Below, piece after piece: positions 36,441 to 46,236 of a stretch of 64,000 nucleotides of DNA; position 1 is the first letter of the stretch; each line of letters opens with the position of its first letter. The notes beneath the pieces are model-generated. The model did no database searches. It was not told where the DNA came from and saw only the letters and a program-made list of their open reading frames with translations. Source of the DNA: GMQP-bins7 sp963776565 (GTDB lineage Bacteria > Actinomycetota > Thermoleophilia > Gaiellales > Gaiellaceae); contig CAVZNF010000004.1 in assembly GCA_963776565.1 (NCBI GenBank), positions 1-64,000 on the forward strand. The letters run 5' to 3'. Made by a program: the position numbers and the translations under genes.

Positions 36441-37335
36441 GGGCGAGCGCGGCGAGCTCCGCGTCACTCAGGCGCCATGACGCCACGGCGGCGTTCGCCC
36501 GTACTTGCTCCGGCCGCGTCGCGCCGGCGATGATCGATCCCATCCCAGGAGTCGACGCGAGCGCAGAGATCGCGAGCTCGTGCAGCGTGTGACCGTGGGC
36601 CTCCGCGAAGGCGGCGTACGCCTCGACGCGGTCGAAGCGCTCCTCCTCGATGTCGCGACCCGCGAGTCGCGTTCCCTCGGGAGCAGGCTCGCCCCGCCGG
36701 TACTTCCCGGTCAAGAGGCCGCTCGCAAGCGGGAAGTACGGGATGTACGAGACGCCGAGCTCGCGGCAGAGCGGCAGCACGTTCTCGTCGTCGTCGTGCC
36801 GGAGCAGGTTGTAGTGGTTCTGGAGCACCGTGAAGCGCGCCGTGCCGAGCTCACGCGCGACGCGGTCGGCCTCCGCGAGCTGCTCGGCCGAGAAGTTCGA
36901 GCATCCGATCGCCCGCACCTTGCCCTCTCGCACGAGCTCGTCGAGCGCGCCGAGCGTCTCGGCGATCGGCGTCGCCGGGTCCGGCTTGTGAAGGTAGTAG
37001 AGATCGACATAGTCGGTACGGAGTCGCTCGAGCGAGCCGTCGATCGCCTTCCGGACGGAGGCAGCAGTGCCGTCACCGAATTCCTGCCCCCAGCCGAACT
37101 TCGTCGCGAGCACGACTCGATCGCGTCGCCCTTCGAGGATCTCGCCGAGCAAGCGCTCGCTCCCGCCGCCCGAGCCGTAGGTCTCGGCCGTGTCGAAGAA
37201 CGTGACACCCACCTCCAGCGCCGCGTCGACGACGGCACGCGTCTCCTCGAGACCGATCCGGCCGCCGAAGTTGTTGCAGCCGAGCCCGACACGCGAGACC
37301 CGAAGTCCGCTGTCTCCGAGCTGGACGAGCTCCAT
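36433..37335 (-). CDS. Aldo/keto reductase
   Basis: A 300-residue TIM-barrel NADP(H) enzyme. The catalytic tetrad is visible: Asp and Tyr in FFDTAETYGSGGGSERLLGE, Lys in VVLATKFGWG and His in DLYYLHKPDP. The cofactor phosphate site is near the C-terminus (IIAGATRPEQVRANAAVASW). It belongs to the YajO/general stress-like group, acting on carbonyl compounds of unknown identity. It starts after the ogt gene and is coupled to the hydrolase. Confidence 0.92.
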   Translation of the reverse strand: MELVQLGDSGLRVSRVGLGCNNFGGRIGLEETRAVVDAALEVGVTFFDTAETYGSGGGSERLLGEILEGRRDRVVLATKFGWGQEFGDGTAASVRKAIDGSLERLRTDYVDLYYLHKPDPATPIAETLGALDELVREGKVRAIGCSNFSAEQLAEADRVARELGTARFTVLQNHYNLLRHDDDENVLPLCRELGVSYIPYFPLASGLLTGKYRRGEPAPEGTRLAGRDIEEERFDRVEAYAAFAEAHGHTLHELAISALASTPGMGSIIAGATRPEQVRANAAVASWRLSDAELAALARV

Positions 37336-37355
37336 GCCGAGACGCTACCGGCGAG

Positions 37356-37866
37356 TCAGACGTCGCCGAGGTCGAGCCTGGGCGGAAGCACGCCCTCGAG
37401 CTCGAGGAGGCGTCGCTTGAGCTCGAGCCCGCCGCCGTACCCGCCGAGCCCGTCCGACGCGACGACGCGATGGCACGGCACGACGAGAGGGAGCGGGTTG
37501 CGCGCCATCAAGACTCCGACGTCGCGCGGATCCTCGACGTCCGCGCGTGCGCCAAGCTCGCCATACGTGACCGTCGTGCCGTAGGGCGCGATCTCGCACA
37601 ATGTCTCGAGAACGCGCCGATGCGTCGGCCTCGACGCCCTGCCAGTCGAGCACCACGTCGAACGTCTCGCGCTCACCGCGGGCGTACTCCTCGAGCTGAG
37701 CTGCTGCATCGGCCGCAGTCGCCGCAGCGGCGCCGACGCCGGGCGTCTCGCTCGCGCGAATACCTGCATCCGGCAAGTGAACGCGACGTATCCCGGCCTC
37801 TGTCGCCTCGACGCCGACCGTTCCGAGCGGCGTCTCGACGAGGACGGCGGCGGCAACCCGATTCAC
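37356..37866 (-). CDS. ogt: Methylated-DNA-protein-cysteine methyltransferase (Ogt), frame-interrupted
   Basis: This protein repairs O6-alkylguanine by transferring the alkyl group to its own Cys. The active-site motif NPLPLVVPCHRVVASDGLGG is intact, with the helix-turn-helix element CEIAPYGTTVTYGELGARAD before it. The N-terminal domain (VLVETPLGTVGVEATEAGI) is in another frame; one extra base near 37630 explains this. The joined protein is about 170 residues, typical for Ogt. It starts eleven bases after the sigma factor stop and may share its transcript. Confidence 0.9.
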
Positions 37867-37877
37867 GCCGCCAGCCG

Positions 37878-38978
37878 CTACGCGGACTCGGCGAGCTCGC
37901 CCGCCGCGACGTCGACCAGACCCTCCAGCTCGTGAGCGAGCTGCGAGAGCCCCTGACGCTCGAGCTGGCGGACACGTTCGCGCGTGAGCCCGAGCTCGCG
38001 CCCGATCGACTCGAGCGGCTGCTGCTCGCCGTCGAACCCGAAGCGGAGCTCGAGGATCCGGCGCTCCCGCTCCGGAAGCCTGCTCAGCGCGGCCCGCACG
38101 GCCTCACGGCGCAAGGACTCGCCCGCCTCCTCGGCGGGATCTGCCGCGGTCGGATCAGCGAACAGGTCGCCGAGCTCGCCGCCGCCGTCTTCGCCGACGG
38201 CCAGGTTGAGCGAGACGGACGCCTCGACCGCACCGAGCGCCTCCTCGACGTGTCGCAGCTCGAAGCTGGCCGCCTCGGCCAGCTCCTCGTTCGTTGCTTC
38301 GCGTCCGTGCTCCGCCTCGAACTGCCGAGCGATGCGCGCGAGCTTCACGCGGCGCTCGTGCACGTGCGCGGGGACACGGATCGTGCGCGACTGGTTCGAG
38401 ATCGCGCGCTGGCAGGCCTGGCGGATCCACCAGGTCGCGTACGTCGAGAACTTGAAGCCGCGCCTCCAGTCGAACTTCTCGACCGCGCGATTGAGGCCGA
38501 TGATCCCTTCCTGGATGAGGTCGCCGAGCGGCATGCCGTGACCGCGGTAGCGCTTCGCGATCGAGACGACGAGTCGGAGATTCGAGTTGATCATCCGCTC
38601 CTTGGCCTGTTTGTCGCCCCGCTCGATCCGCTTCGCGAGCTCGACCTCCTCGGCCGCCGTGAGCAGCTCGTAGCGCCCGAGCTCGTTCATGAAGAGCGTC
38701 AGCGAGTCGGTCGTCCCCGTCGTCGTCGCGTCATGTGCGATGCCCGTGCTCGACTCGCGCGTCTCGTCCCCCTCGAGCTCGACGGCAGGCACGATTTCGA
38801 CCTCGCGTACGGCGAGCTCGGCCCGGACCGCGGCGAGCTCCTCGTCGTCGAGCTCACGCTCGAGGGTGAGTGCCTCCAGCTCCGCCTCGTCGACGATGCC
38901 ACGCTTCTCGGCGTTCTCGAGAAAGACGTCAATGTCAGTTTCGAACAAGCTGTTCACCAATCCTTGGTCGTGATTCAC
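37878..38978 (-). CDS. Primary-like sigma-70 factor (SigA/HrdB/SigB type)
   Basis: A 366-residue group 1/2 sigma factor. Region 1.2 (LTLFMNELGRYELLTAAEEV), region 2 (LRLVVSIAKRYRGHGMPLGD, LIQEGIIGLNRAVEKFDWRR, FSTYATWWIRQACQRAISNQ), region 3 and region 4 (LPERERRILELRFGFDG, then LGLTRERVRQLERQGL) are all present. The long basic region 1.1 of true housekeeping factors is replaced by an acidic 100-residue N-terminus, so it may be an alternative factor. Its GTG start overlaps the ribosomal L31 stop (GTGA), so both are made from one message. Confidence 0.9.
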   Translation of the reverse strand: MNHDQGLVNSLFETDIDVFLENAEKRGIVDEAELEALTLERELDDEELAAVRAELAVREVEIVPAVELEGDETRESSTGIAHDATTTGTTDSLTLFMNELGRYELLTAAEEVELAKRIERGDKQAKERMINSNLRLVVSIAKRYRGHGMPLGDLIQEGIIGLNRAVEKFDWRRGFKFSTYATWWIRQACQRAISNQSRTIRVPAHVHERRVKLARIARQFEAEHGREATNEELAEAASFELRHVEEALGAVEASVSLNLAVGEDGGGELGDLFADPTAADPAEEAGESLRREAVRAALSRLPERERRILELRFGFDGEQQPLESIGRELGLTRERVRQLERQGLSQLAHELEGLVDVAAGELAESA

Positions 38979-39184
38979 GCGGCGCGGCTCTGGGCGCGCC
39001 GCCTCTCGAAGCGCTCGATGCGGCCGCCGCGTGCGACAGCGCGCTCGATGCCTGTGTACGCGGGGTGGCAGCTCGAGCAGACGTCGACCACGATCTCGCT
39101 CCGCGTGGAGCGAGTCGTGAACGCGTTTCCGCAGGTGCTGCAGCGCACGCTCGCATGCACAAGGTCAGGATGTCTCTCGTCCAA
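38975..39184 (-). CDS. rpmE: 50S ribosomal protein L31 (zinc form)
   Basis: The TTG start (LDERHPDLVHASVRCSTCG) gives 69 residues. The zinc-binding pattern is CSTCG near the start and CSSCHPAYTGIERAV later, with GNAFTTRS and GGRIERFERR conserved. This is the cysteine-containing form that is replaced under zinc limitation in many bacteria. A TTG nine bases further upstream is an equally possible start; GAGAGGAG precedes it. The stop overlaps the sigma factor start. Confidence 0.9.
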   Translation of the reverse strand: MDERHPDLVHASVRCSTCGNAFTTRSTRSEIVVDVCSSCHPAYTGIERAVARGGRIERFERRRAQSRAA

Positions 39185-39316
39185 CGTGTCCAACTCCTCT
39201 CGAATGTCTGTGCGCGCGGACGGTGTCGGGGACGTCAGACGGCCCCCACGACTCCACCCACGGCACCAGACGTTCAAACGACGCAAACGGCTTCACCATT
39301 CCCGTCGTCATGAGCG

Positions 39317-39340
39317 GAAAAGCCCCGTTTCCGGGGCTTT
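39317..39340 (-). terminator. Terminator after initiator tRNA
   Basis: On the minus strand AAAGCCCCG-GAAA-CGGGGCTTTT forms a nine-pair hairpin with a GAAA loop and a trailing T run. It lies just downstream of the tRNA 3' end. Confidence 0.9.
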
Positions 39341-39344
39341 CCAG

Positions 39345-39418
39345 TAGCGGGGGCAGGATTTGAACCTGCGACCTCCGGGTTATGAGCCCGGCGAGCTACC
39401 AGACTGCTCCACCCCGCG
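39345..39418 (-). tRNA. Initiator tRNA-Met (CAT)
   Basis: The minus strand folds into a 74-base tRNA with anticodon loop CTCATAA flanked by three G-C pairs (GGG/CCC). It has T-arm GGTTCAAATCC and acceptor arm CGCGGGG/CCCCGCT. The mismatch at positions 1-72 and the three G-C pairs are marks of the initiator tRNA. The 3' CCA is not encoded. A terminator follows. The 3' end of the nagZ-like gene runs into this tRNA on the same strand. Confidence 0.95.
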
Positions 39419-40847
39419 TCGCGGCCCGGAGTATAGCGCCTCGGCTGCAGTTTCCAGGTTGACGCGGGCGGCTCCATGCGTTGCGACATAGGTGGGGGCG
39501 CTCGGCGGGCGCCAGCACGGGAGGCCGATCTCGATCACGATCGCATCGGGCGTTCGAGCCGTCAGAGCCTCGATCGCGTCACGTTCCCACTCGTGTCGAT
39601 GCGCGTCGCGTGCGATTACGACGAGCTGACGACCATCCAGGTCGAGCTCGGAGTCGAAACTGCCCTCGGTGAAGAGTCGGACCTGGGTATCTGGCACCGC
39701 CGCCTGGAACCATTCGCCAGGAAGCTGCGACAGACGACCGGCGGCCATGCCGACCTCAGACTCGAGCTCGACGACGAGCGGCGGACGCTCGAGCCGAACG
39801 TCACCCTCGAGCTGCAGAGCACGTTGCGCGGCGATCCGGCCGGCAGCCCGATCGACAGTGGGCGGCTCGTCTCGCTCTGTCGCCCACGATGCGAGCCGAC
39901 CGACGCGCGCGGCCGCGTCGACCAACCGCTCCTCGGGGAGACGCCCGGCGCGGACCGCATCGACGAGGGCGTCTCGCACAGCTCCGACCGGCACGTCGAA
40001 CAAGTCATGGCCCAGGCAGAGCGCGTCGGCACCGGCGAGGATCGCTCGTACGGCGCCCTCCTCCACTCCCACGCCGGCGCTGATCGCCTTCATCTCGAGC
40101 GCATCGGTCACGACGGCGCCCGAGAAGCCGAGCTCGACGCGGAGCAGGTCGTGCAGTACTTCTCGGCTCATGGTCGCGGGCGTCTCACCGATCGAGCGGA
40201 CGACGATGTGCGCAGTCATGATCGACTGCACGTCAGCCTCGATCGCGGCACGGAACGGGACGAGCGCGTCCTGCTCGAGGCTGTCCACGACAGGCAGCGC
40301 AAGGTGGGAGTCGACGGCCGTGTCGCCGTGACCCGGGAAAGTGCTTCGCGCACGCGGCGACACCGGAGCTCTGCAGCCCGCGCACGAACGCCGCGACATG
40401 TCGCGCCACCAGGTCGGCGTCAGATCCGAATGAACGGATCCCGATGACCGGATTCAGGGGATTCGTGTTGACGTCCGCGACCGGCGCGAAGTCGAGGTTC
40501 ACGCCGACGTCGGCGAGCTCGGCGCCGATCGAAGCGGCGACGCGCTCGGTGAGCTCGAGATCGTCGACGACTCCCAGCGCGGCGTTCCCAGGGTATGAGC
40601 TCCCCGTGGCGGCCTCGAGTCGCGTGACGTCGCCGCCCTCCTCGTCGATCGCGATCACGAGGTCGCCTCGCTCCGAGCGCAGGTCATCCGTGAGCGCGCG
40701 CAGCTGCTCGCGGCTCTCGACGTTCCAGGCATAGAGCACAACACCGCCGAGCCCCTCGTCGATCCGACGCCTGATCCACTCGGGCACGGTCGGGCCCTCG
40801 AAGCCAGGGAGCACACAGCTCGAGGCGAGGCGCTCGAGCTCGCCCAT
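39380..40847 (-). CDS. nagZ: NagZ-type beta-N-acetylglucosaminidase (GH3), frame-interrupted
   Basis: About 488 residues without a signal peptide, so cytoplasmic. GH3 motifs are VVLYAWNVESREQLRALTDD, IDEEGGDVTRLEAATGSSYP, NLDFAPVADVNTNP and KHFPG. After one extra G near 40335 it continues HGDTAVDSHLALPVVDS, and the nucleophile Asp is in GFSGAVVTDALEMKAIS. The D-S-H pair is the mobile-loop dyad specific to NagZ-like enzymes, which cut GlcNAc from MurNAc and related sugars; some relatives have been reported to be phosphorylases. The gene is the last of the ABC importer operon and starts on the permease stop (TGATG). Its TAA stop is formed by the anticodon loop of the tRNA gene. Confidence 0.85.
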
Positions 40848-41757
40848 CACGCTTTGACGGCGCCGGCGGTGAGGCCGAAAGCGATCTTCCGCTGGACGAG
40901 GAGGAAGAAGATCACGACGGGAATGGCAGTCAGCGTGGATGCGGCCATGAGCCCGCCCCAGTCGGTCGCGCGACTCGTGCCGTAGAAGTACGAGAGCCAC
41001 ACGGTCAGCGTCTGGTTCGCCTGATCCGTGAGAATGACGTTGGCGAAGATGTACTCGTTCCAGCTCGTGATGAACACGAACACGGACGTCGCCACCAGCC
41101 CTGGCGCGACCAGCGGAAGCAGGATCCGGGTGAACGCGCCGAGGCGGCTCGAGCCATCGACCATGGCCGCCTCCTCGAGCTCCTTCGGGATGCCCATGAT
41201 GAAGCCGCGAAGCGTCCACACCGCGAACGGGCAGCAGGATGACGAGATGCGTGAACGACGAGCGCCGAGAAGATGGTTCGTCAGGTGGTACTTGGCGAGG
41301 ACGACGTACAGCGGGATCACGAGCCCGGCCTGCGGGAGCATGAGGATCCCGATGACGAGGACCACGAACAGCTTGTTCCCGGTGAAGCGGTACTTCGCAA
41401 GGGCGACGGCGGCCAGGAATGCGACGACCATCGAGAGCGCCACGACGCGCTCCGACGACGATCAGGCTGTTCTTGACGACCGTCCCAGAAGTACGGACGC
41501 GCCATCGCGTCGCGGAAGTGCTGGAGCGTCGGATGCGGTCGAGAACCACGTCGGCGTGAAGCGCGTTGATCTCGTCGTCCGGCTTGAAGGCCGTCGAGAT
41601 CATCCAGAACACCGGAAACACGAGCACGACGAAGACGGCGAGCCCGACAACGTTCCAGCCGTGCGCCGCAGCCGACGGCGGCGCTGCCGGCGGATCGTCG
41701 CCGGCGCGAGGCGCGGCGCCGGCTCGCGACGTCGATGGCCTCGCTGACCGACGTCAC
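40847..41757 (-). CDS. Sugar ABC transporter permease (MalG type), frame-interrupted
   Basis: The inner-membrane subunit of a CUT1 importer. N-terminal VVGLAVFVVLVFPVFWMIST and FKPDDEINAL are followed by LQHFRDAMARPYFWD, several helices (VALSMVVAFLAAVALAKYRF, VLVIGILMLPQAGLVIPLYV) and the EAA loop for ATPase contact (GIPKELEEAAMVDGSSRLGA). The end is QRKIAFGLTAGAVKA. The protein hops between frames at several points from about 41240 to 41700, so residue numbers are approximate; repaired length is about 300. The start overlaps the MalF-type permease stop. Confidence 0.83.
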
Positions 41758-42709
41758 CGAGCCTCACCCATCTTCACCATCCGGCGGACGTAGAAGACGC
41801 TCATCGCCGCGACGATCAGGAGCATCAGGAGCGAGATCGCCGCCCGCGCCCGAAGTCGGAGTGCGCGTAGCCCTCGATGAAGACGTAGACGCCCATGAGG
41901 TAGTTCGACGCGTCGACGCGCGATGCACCGATGAGCAGGTACGGCTGGGTGAAGACGCCGAAGTCCCAGATGATCGAGAGGCTCGTGAGGATGAGGAAGA
42001 TCGGCTTCAGGATCGGGAAAGGTCACGTCGCGAAAGACGCGAACCGGCCCGGCGCCGTCGATCTCCGCCGCCTCGACGAGCTCCCGCGGCACCTGCGCGA
42101 GCCCGGCATAGACGGTGATCGTCACGAACGGGATCGCCCCCCAGACGATGAGCAGGGTCACCATCGCGAGCTTCGAGAACGTCGTCGCGTACCAGTCGTG
42201 CTGCGTGTAGTCACCGACGTGGAGCTGCGTGAGCACGTGGTTGAGGATCCCGTTCTGGAAGTTCGTCATCCAGAACCAGACCTGCACGGCGACGACGGCA
42301 GGCATCGACCAGACGAGGACGAGGCCGGCCGTGAGGAAGACACGAACCCACGCGCGACACCCGGACGAGCAGGAATGCGATCAGCGTCCCGAGCCCGATC
42401 GTGAGGGCGACGTTCGCCGCCGTGAAGATCACCGTGCGGAGCGAGCGTACGCCAGAAGACGTCGTCGTGCGAGCACGGACGAGTAGTTGTCGAAACCGAT
42501 CCACACGCCCTTGCGCTGGATCAGCTCGGGGAGCCCGTACTGCTGGAACGAGAGCGTGACGAGCTTGTACAGCGGATACCCGAGGATCGCGGTGATCGAC
42601 GACGATCACCGGGAGGATCAGCAGGTACGGAACGGACGCCTGCGCGAGCCGCTTGACGACGCGGTCGCCGCCGAGACCGGTGGGCAATGGCCTCGGCGGC
42701 GACCGTCAT
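41754..42709 (-). CDS. Sugar ABC transporter permease (MalF type), frame-interrupted
   Basis: The partner permease. Recognisable blocks are VKRLAQASVPYLLILPVIVV, SLRTVIFTAANVALTIGLGT, LIAFLLVRVS, VWFWMTNFQNGILNHVLTQL, SKLAMVTLLIVWGAIPFVTI and the EAA loop QVPRELVEAAEIDGAGPVRV. The last helix is AAISLLMLLIVAAMSVFYVR, and the end is RRMVKMGEAR. Frames change at many points, chiefly 41870-42030 and 42350-42680. The start ATG (MTVAAEAIAH) lies 12 bases after the binding-protein gene. Function follows from family and context: uptake of an amino sugar or amino-sugar saccharide. Confidence 0.8.
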
Positions 42710-42721
42710 TCGCTGGCGACC

Positions 42722-43969
42722 CTACTGATTCAGGGTGTAGGTGATGTTGTCGCTTGCAACGCGACGCGGCATCCTTGATGCGTCGACTTCCCGGTCAGGA
42801 TCCGCTGGAGCATCGTGCGGAGGACGTTCCCGTTCTCGACGTTGACCCAGTTCTTCGAGGTCGGGACGAACCAGCTCTTGCGGGCGGCCCGCTCGTTCAC
42901 GCTGTTGCCGAGCAGACTCGTCGTGTTCGGGATGTTCCCCTTCGCGCGGAGCAACCGTCATCGACGCGTTGTCGGTGAAGGCGCTGATCCACGCGGCGCC
43001 CGCCGCACGGTTGGCACCGACCGGAACGGCGAGGTCGGAGCCGCCGAGGAAGCCCGGGATCGGCTGGCCCTTCGTGTGGCTCGGCATGACGAACTGCGCG
43101 ACGCGGTTCTTGTAGTCGCCGACGCAGCACGTGAACCAGGCCGCTCCGTACGTCGAGGCGGCGTTGCCCTGCGCCATGACCGTCGTACGGCTGCGGATGC
43201 GCCTCGTCGAGTCGTCTTCGCGGCACGCGAGGCGGCGTCGAAGAACCGCTTGTATGCCGCGAGTCCGGCGAGCGCGGCCGGCTTGTCGAGCGTGCCGACC
43301 CACTTGCCCTTGCGCGTCATCGGCGATCTTTCCGCCGTAGTCGTACGACGAAGCTCATCGCGACGTACCAGTCGGTGCCGGCGATGTAGACGGGCGAGAA
43401 CGTCTTCTGCGTTGTTCTTCGCGCCGATCTTCCTGGCAAGCGCGATGAACTCGGCCTGGCTCGTCGGGATCTTCGCATCCCATCTGCTTGACCAGATGTC
43501 GGTGCGGTAGGTGACGACACGCGACCCGGCGTAGTACGGAACGCCGTAGAGCTTCCCGCCATAGCGGCCCGACGCTGCGAGGCCCTGCGAGCCACGTGCT
43601 CTGGTTCGGGAACGACAGACCGGAGATGTCCTGGAACGCCCCCGCCGCCATGTACTTCGTCATCTCTGTGTTCCCCATCTCGATGACATCCGGAGCGTTA
43701 CCGCCCGCGAGCGTCGCGTCGAACTTCGCGAGGTGGGTTCGCCCACTGTCTGGTACTGGACATCCACGTTCCAGCCCGGGTTCTGGGCCTTGAACTGAGC
43801 GTTGGCTGCAGCCACGACTTCCGGCCAACCGGACTGCGCGTCTGACCTGGAGCCATACCGTCAGTGTGTTGGCGGCGCTGCCACCCGAGGCTCCGGAGGC
43901 ACCCACCGCCACGACTGCCAGCGCCGCGACGAGCGCGGCTGCGGCGAAAACTCGTACGTTCATTCGCAT
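42722..43969 (-). CDS. Extracellular sugar-binding protein (CUT1), frame-interrupted
   Basis: The solute-capture subunit of the importer. A signal peptide (RMNVRVFAAAALVAALAVVA) precedes ANTLTVWLQ, the usual first strand of family 1 binding proteins. Then come AKFDATLAGGNAPDVIEMGN, TEMTKYMAAGAFQDI, a GKLYGVPYYAG-like stretch in a second frame, and the C-terminal end DNITYTLNQ. No lipobox cysteine is visible, which is unusual for an actinobacterial binding protein but may reflect a frame error. Many single-base changes break the gene. Two operator-like palindromes lie between it and the regulator gene. Confidence 0.78.
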
Positions 43970-44041
43970 CTCCCGCGGCATCTGGGCGCTCGATCAGACC
44001 GTGAAGGAGACGTGTGGCAGTGCCCGGTCGGAGCACCCAAG

Positions 44042-44053
44042 TGGTTTGTACCA
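44042..44053. promoter_or_regulatory. dre-like operator, TGGTTTGTACCA
   Basis: Palindrome with TGGT/ACCA arms around four bases, 73 bases upstream of the binding-protein start. The half-sites match those bound by DasR/NagR GntR-HutC regulators. It probably controls the importer operon. Confidence 0.6.
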
Positions 44054-44177
44054 ATCTGCCACGGGCGGGAGGCTTCCACATCTGCGGCTCGTCTGTCAAG
44101 CCCCTGTCGATCGACGGTGTGCGACCGAAAGGCCTGCTCAGCGGCACTAGGCTTTCAATGCTGGCGCGATCTGCGGT

Positions 44178-44189
44178 TGGTACTAACCA
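44178..44189. promoter_or_regulatory. dre-like operator, TGGTACTAACCA
   Basis: A second TGGT-N4-ACCA palindrome, overlapping the deduced stop of the regulator gene and about 209 bases upstream of the binding-protein start. Together with the site at 44042 it gives a two-operator arrangement before the importer. Confidence 0.55.
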
Positions 44190-44960
44190 CGCTGAACGAC
44201 GAGCTGGCGAGCGATGCCCGTCGCGACCGTCGACGCGGGCTCGCCGTCGCTCCTGCGGAATCGACAGCGTCGTAACAAGGCGGTACCGGTCACCCCGGTA
44301 GATCGATTCGACGAACTCGACGATCTCGCCTGTCTCCGAGTGCGTGACGCGCTCGAAGCGAAACGCCGGAGAGTGAAGCGGTACGCCGAGCGCGCGCGAT
44401 TCGTCTTCGTCCGTCACCGTGGGCTCGATTGTCTGCTCGCCCCCGACGACGAGGATCCCGTAGCGGTCGCGCAGGAGCTCATAGAAGGAACGCTCCTCGA
44501 GATCGCGTGCGGTGAGTCCGGGCACATGCGAGGCTCGGATGTGCACGGTCTCGATCGCCATGCTCTCGCCATCCGCAAGCCTCAGCCGTTCTGCGACGAG
44601 GACGGGCTCCGAAGGCGAGACGTGGAGAAACCGTCCGAGACGCGCGCCTGCCGGCACGGTCCGGAGATCAAGCGTCTCGCTCTCAGGTCGCAGCCCGCGG
44701 CTCCGCATGTCGTCGGTGAACGACGTCATGGTGAGCTCCTGCGCGATCTTCGGCTCGCTCACGAACGTGCCGGAGCCGTGTCGGCGGACCAGGTAGCCCT
44801 CCCGTACGAGATCGTCGAGGGCGGCGCGCACCGTGAGCCGGGAAACGCCGAAGTCCGCGCTCAGCTGACGCTCGGACGGGATCGCGTCGCCGACGGCTTG
44901 CTGCTCGATGAGGTCGAGCACGAGGTCCCGCGTTTCCGCCTGCTTCGTCACGCGGAGCAT
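44183..44960 (-). CDS. GntR/HutC-family repressor with UTRA domain (DasR/NagR-like)
   Basis: The ATG (MLRVTKQAETRDLVLDLIEQ) opens a winged helix-turn-helix (AIPSERQLSADFGVSRLTVR, AALDDLVREGYLVRRHGSGT). A UTRA effector domain follows (TSFTDDMRSRGLRPESETLD, RLRLADGESMAIETVHIRAS, FRFERVTHSETGEIVEFVES, IYRGDRYRLVTTLS). UTRA regulators of this type answer to glucosamine-6-phosphate or GlcNAc-6-phosphate. After one frame change near 44270 the end reads RQLVVQRG, giving about 258 residues; without it the frame runs implausibly into the next gene. The palindrome at 44980 sits 20 bases before its start, so it is probably autoregulated. Confidence 0.85.
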
Positions 44961-44979
44961 CGTAACCGACCTCCGGTAC

Positions 44980-44991
44980 TGGTCAATACCA
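44980..44991. promoter_or_regulatory. dre-like operator before the regulator gene
   Basis: TGGTCAATACCA within the longer palindrome CTGGT-CAAT-ACCAG. Read on the minus strand it is TGGTATTGACCA, identical to the site at 46237. It is placed for autoregulation of the GntR/UTRA gene. Confidence 0.7.
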
Positions 44992-45003
44992 GGACGCCAT
45001 GAC

Positions 45004-46203
45004 TCACCGCGCGACCGAGGCAGCCGGCTCATCGCGGACTGCGCGGCCAGGCGCGAGCAGTGATGCGCCGGTCTCGGCGTCGAAGAAGTGGAACCGAGAC
45101 GGGATCGAGAGCGAGGCGAATCGGTCCCCCACACGCGCGCGTCGTTCGCGGATCGACACGCGCATTGAGAAGTGCACCGCGATCGGTCACCAGGTCCGTC
45201 GCCTCGTCCGCCTCCGTCGTCGAGCGCCCACAGCGACACGCGAGCGCGTCGACACGGAAGAAGACGTGCGCATCGGAACCGAGCTCCTCGAGCACAACGA
45301 CCTCGGTGTCTATCGTCGGCAACTCGGGCGGCGCGAACGCCGCGTCCTCGAACGTCTCCGGCCTGATGCCGAGGATCGACGGCGCTCGAGCCGTCTCACC
45401 GGTCGTCGTCCCACGGCGAGCGGAATCCGGAACTGACCGAACGACGACCTCGTCGCCCTCGATGCGCGCCTCCACGAGGTTCATCGCCGGCGACCCGATG
45501 AACCCGGCGACGAACAGATCCGTCGGCTGCTCGTAAAGCGTCTGAGGCGTGTCCACCTGCAGGATGTGACCGTCTCGCATGACCGCGACACGCTGCCCGA
45601 GCGTCATCGCCTCCACCTGGTCGTGCGTCACGTACACCGTTGTGACGCCGAGCTGCTGGTGGAGCTGCGCGAGTGACGCGCGCATTCCCACGCGAAGCTT
45701 GGCGTCGAGGTTGGAGAGCGGCTCGTCCATCAGGAACGCCTGGGGCTGCGCGAACGATCGCCCTGCCCATCGCGACCCGCTGGCGCTGTCCACCCGAGAG
45801 TTGGGCGGGCTTGCGCTCGAGGAGCTCCGACAGGTCGAGAAGCCCGCGATCTCCTCCACGCGGCGCCGGATCTCGCGCCTTCGGCATTCGCCGCACCTTG
45901 AGGCCGTAGCCAAGGTTCTGGCGGACGCTCATGTGCGGATAGAGCGCGTAGCTCTGGAAGACCATCGCGATGTCGCGATGCCGCGGAGCGAGGTCGGTGA
46001 CGTCACGACCTCCGATCGAGATCTCGCCGCGCGGTCACCTCTTCGAGACCGGCGATCGCGCGGAGGAGCGTCGACTTCCCGCAGCCCGATGGTCCGACGA
46101 GCGCGATGAACTCGCCGTCCCGATCTCGAGGGAGACGTCGTCGATCGCGACGACGTCACCGGCGAACACCTTGCGTGATGTTCCGGAGCTCGATCTCCGC
46201 CAT
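45004..46203 (-). CDS. Sugar ABC transporter ATP-binding protein (MsiK/UgpC type), frame-interrupted
   Basis: The ATPase of the CUT1 importer. Readable blocks are MAEIELRN at the start, MVFQSYALYPHMSVRQNLGY, the signature LSGGQRQRVAMGRAIVR, Walker B FLMDEPLSNLDAKLRVGM and switch VTHDQVEAMTLGQRVAVMRD. The C-terminal regulatory domain is TLYEQPTDLFVAGFIGSPAM through VLEELGSDAHVFFRVDA to FHFFDAETGASL. The Walker A region (about 46070-46095) is present but shifted in frame. Repaired length is about 390 residues. An inverted repeat GGTATGGATACC lies 6 bases upstream of its start. It is divergent from murQ and carries an intact second homologue at the right end of the window. Confidence 0.85.
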
Positions 46204-46208
46204 GGCGC

Positions 46209-46220
46209 GGTATGGATACC
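46209..46220. promoter_or_regulatory. Inverted repeat before the ABC ATPase start
   Basis: GGTATGGATACC has five-base arms (GGTAT/ATACC) around GG. It sits between the ATPase start codon and the dre-like palindrome at 46237, so it may be a weak second operator or a transcript hairpin. Confidence 0.35.
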
Positions 46221-46236
46221 ACATTTCCTCAACAAT

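Noticed and set aside
39345..39418. Integration site (att) at the tRNA gene
   Set aside because: No integrase, no direct repeat of the tRNA end and no foreign-looking neighbour genes were seen.
39274..39489. A small protein with the VARRAHNPEVAGSNPAP type sequence
   Set aside because: This is the well-known false protein made by translating a tRNA gene; the region is tRNA-fMet and its terminator.
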